Below, in pieces: positions 5,471 through 6,113 of a stretch of DNA of 6,113 nucleotides. The translations under genes were made by a program, and so were the position numbers. The notes beneath the pieces are model-generated. The model was not told the origin of the DNA. It worked only from the letters and a program-made list of their open reading frames with translations, and searched no databases. The stretch lies in NCBI GenBank assembly GCA_049791475.1, contig JBAQZZ010000199.1, positions 1-6,113 of the forward strand. Reading direction: 5' to 3'. This DNA comes from CAXBID01 sp049791475. GTDB lineage: Bacteria > Bacteroidota > Bacteroidia > Flavobacteriales > Flavobacteriaceae. Numbering within the stretch: the first letter of the stretch is position 1; every line of letters starts with the position of its first letter.

Positions 5471-6113
5471 ATTGTATTATCATAGAAGACGAAATTCCTG
5501 CACAAAAAATCTTAAAAAATTTTATTGACAAAATTCCAAGTTTGCAATTGTTGGGTGTTTTTAAGGCTGCTATTGAAGCCAATTCGTTTTTAAATAATAA
5601 TACGGTCGATTTAGTTTTATTAGATATTAATTTGCCAGATATGTCTGGAATAGATTTTATTAAAACTATTAAAAACCCTCCAGCTATAGTTATGACAACA
5701 GCATATCCAGACTATGCCGTTAACAGTTTTGAGTTGGATACTATTGTAGATTATTTGGTAAAACCTTTTTCATTTGATCGGTTTTTAAAAGCCATCAATA
5801 AAGTTAAAGACAGAATAGAGCTTCCTAAAAACAAGCAAGATGATAATGCGGAAATTCTTTTTTTAAACGTTGATAAAACCTTGCACAAGTTAGTTTTAAA
5901 CTCCATTTTATATATTGAATCTGATAGAAATTATCTCACTGTAGTTACCGAAAATCAAAAACTATCTTATATCGATTCGCTTAAAAATTGGACTGCAAAG
6001 CTTCCCGAAAACCAATTTTTTCAGGTTCATAAATCTTTTATTGTTAATAGTAAATTTGTAGATAAAATTTCAGGAAATGTTCTTTTCGTAAACAATAATA
6101 AAATTCCAATTGG
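5467..6113 (+). CDS. LytTR-family response regulator (C-terminus beyond the window)
   Basis: The start codon overlaps the kinase stop (ATGA), so the pair is co-transcribed and probably co-translated. 215 complete codons are present and the frame is still open at the window end. The receiver domain spans about 1-115: acidic pocket E7/D8, phospho-acceptor D53 (LLDINLPDMSG), T78 in MTTAY and K99 in LVKPF, all in the expected order. The LytTR DNA-binding domain starts at about 130. ILYIESDRNYLTVVT (147-161) and FFQVHKSFIVNSKFVDKI (184-201) are its characteristic strands and recognition segment, and it runs to KIPIG at the edge. Typically only some 20-30 residues would be missing, so this looks cut by the window and not broken. 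It is the cognate partner of the upstream kinase and acts in the cytoplasm as a transcription factor. Its target promoters are unknown; its own promoter region holds a LytTR-like site. Confidence 0.94.
   Translation, partial: MNCIIIEDEIPAQKILKNFIDKIPSLQLLGVFKAAIEANSFLNNNTVDLVLLDINLPDMSGIDFIKTIKNPPAIVMTTAYPDYAVNSFELDTIVDYLVKPFSFDRFLKAINKVKDRIELPKNKQDDNAEILFLNVDKTLHKLVLNSILYIESDRNYLTVVTENQKLSYIDSLKNWTAKLPENQFFQVHKSFIVNSKFVDKISGNVLFVNNNKIPI

Overview
The window looks like a piece of chromosome from a Flavobacteriia-type Bacteroidota. This is inferred from four things: very AT-rich, A/T-ending codon use; protein types common in that group (a YugP-like membrane zinc peptidase, a membrane-anchored MutS homologue, a WCGDS thioredoxin with a C-terminal TPR tail, and a LytS/LytTR pair with an ATGA overlap); A-rich start regions with no clear Shine-Dalgarno; and -7 boxes of the Bacteroidota type TAnnTTTG. 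There are no rRNA or tRNA genes, transposases, phage genes or CRISPR arrays.

Layout. 2-61 is the last 19 codons of an unrecognised plus-strand gene. 137-835 (+) encodes a membrane zinc metallopeptidase and is closed by a clear intrinsic terminator (857-890). 914-2683 (+) encodes a MutS-like ATPase with four predicted membrane segments and no mismatch-recognition domain. 2808-3305 (+) encodes a small lipoprotein that is mostly charged coiled coil. 3400-4293 (-) is a convergent gene for an exported thioredoxin-fold/TPR protein. 4499-5470 (+) and 5467 to the window end (+) encode a LytS-type sensor kinase and its LytTR response regulator.

The 205-bp region between the divergent thioredoxin and kinase genes is the most structured non-coding part. 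It holds an exact (AATC)6 tetranucleotide tract touching the thioredoxin start codon. A perfect TAnnTTTG box lies just upstream, so the predicted 5' leader is almost entirely repeat. It also holds a candidate kinase promoter, a LytTR-consensus-like 9-mer in an inverted pair, and a short palindrome.

The kinase and regulator very probably work together: the membrane kinase autophosphorylates on His152 and passes phosphate to Asp53 of the regulator, whose LytTR domain binds DNA. I see no pathway joining the other genes, which look like separate housekeeping or accessory functions. No clearly new multi-gene system is visible. The best leads are the possible slippage switch at the thioredoxin start, the four-cysteine loop in the kinase sensor, and the membrane-bound MutS variant.
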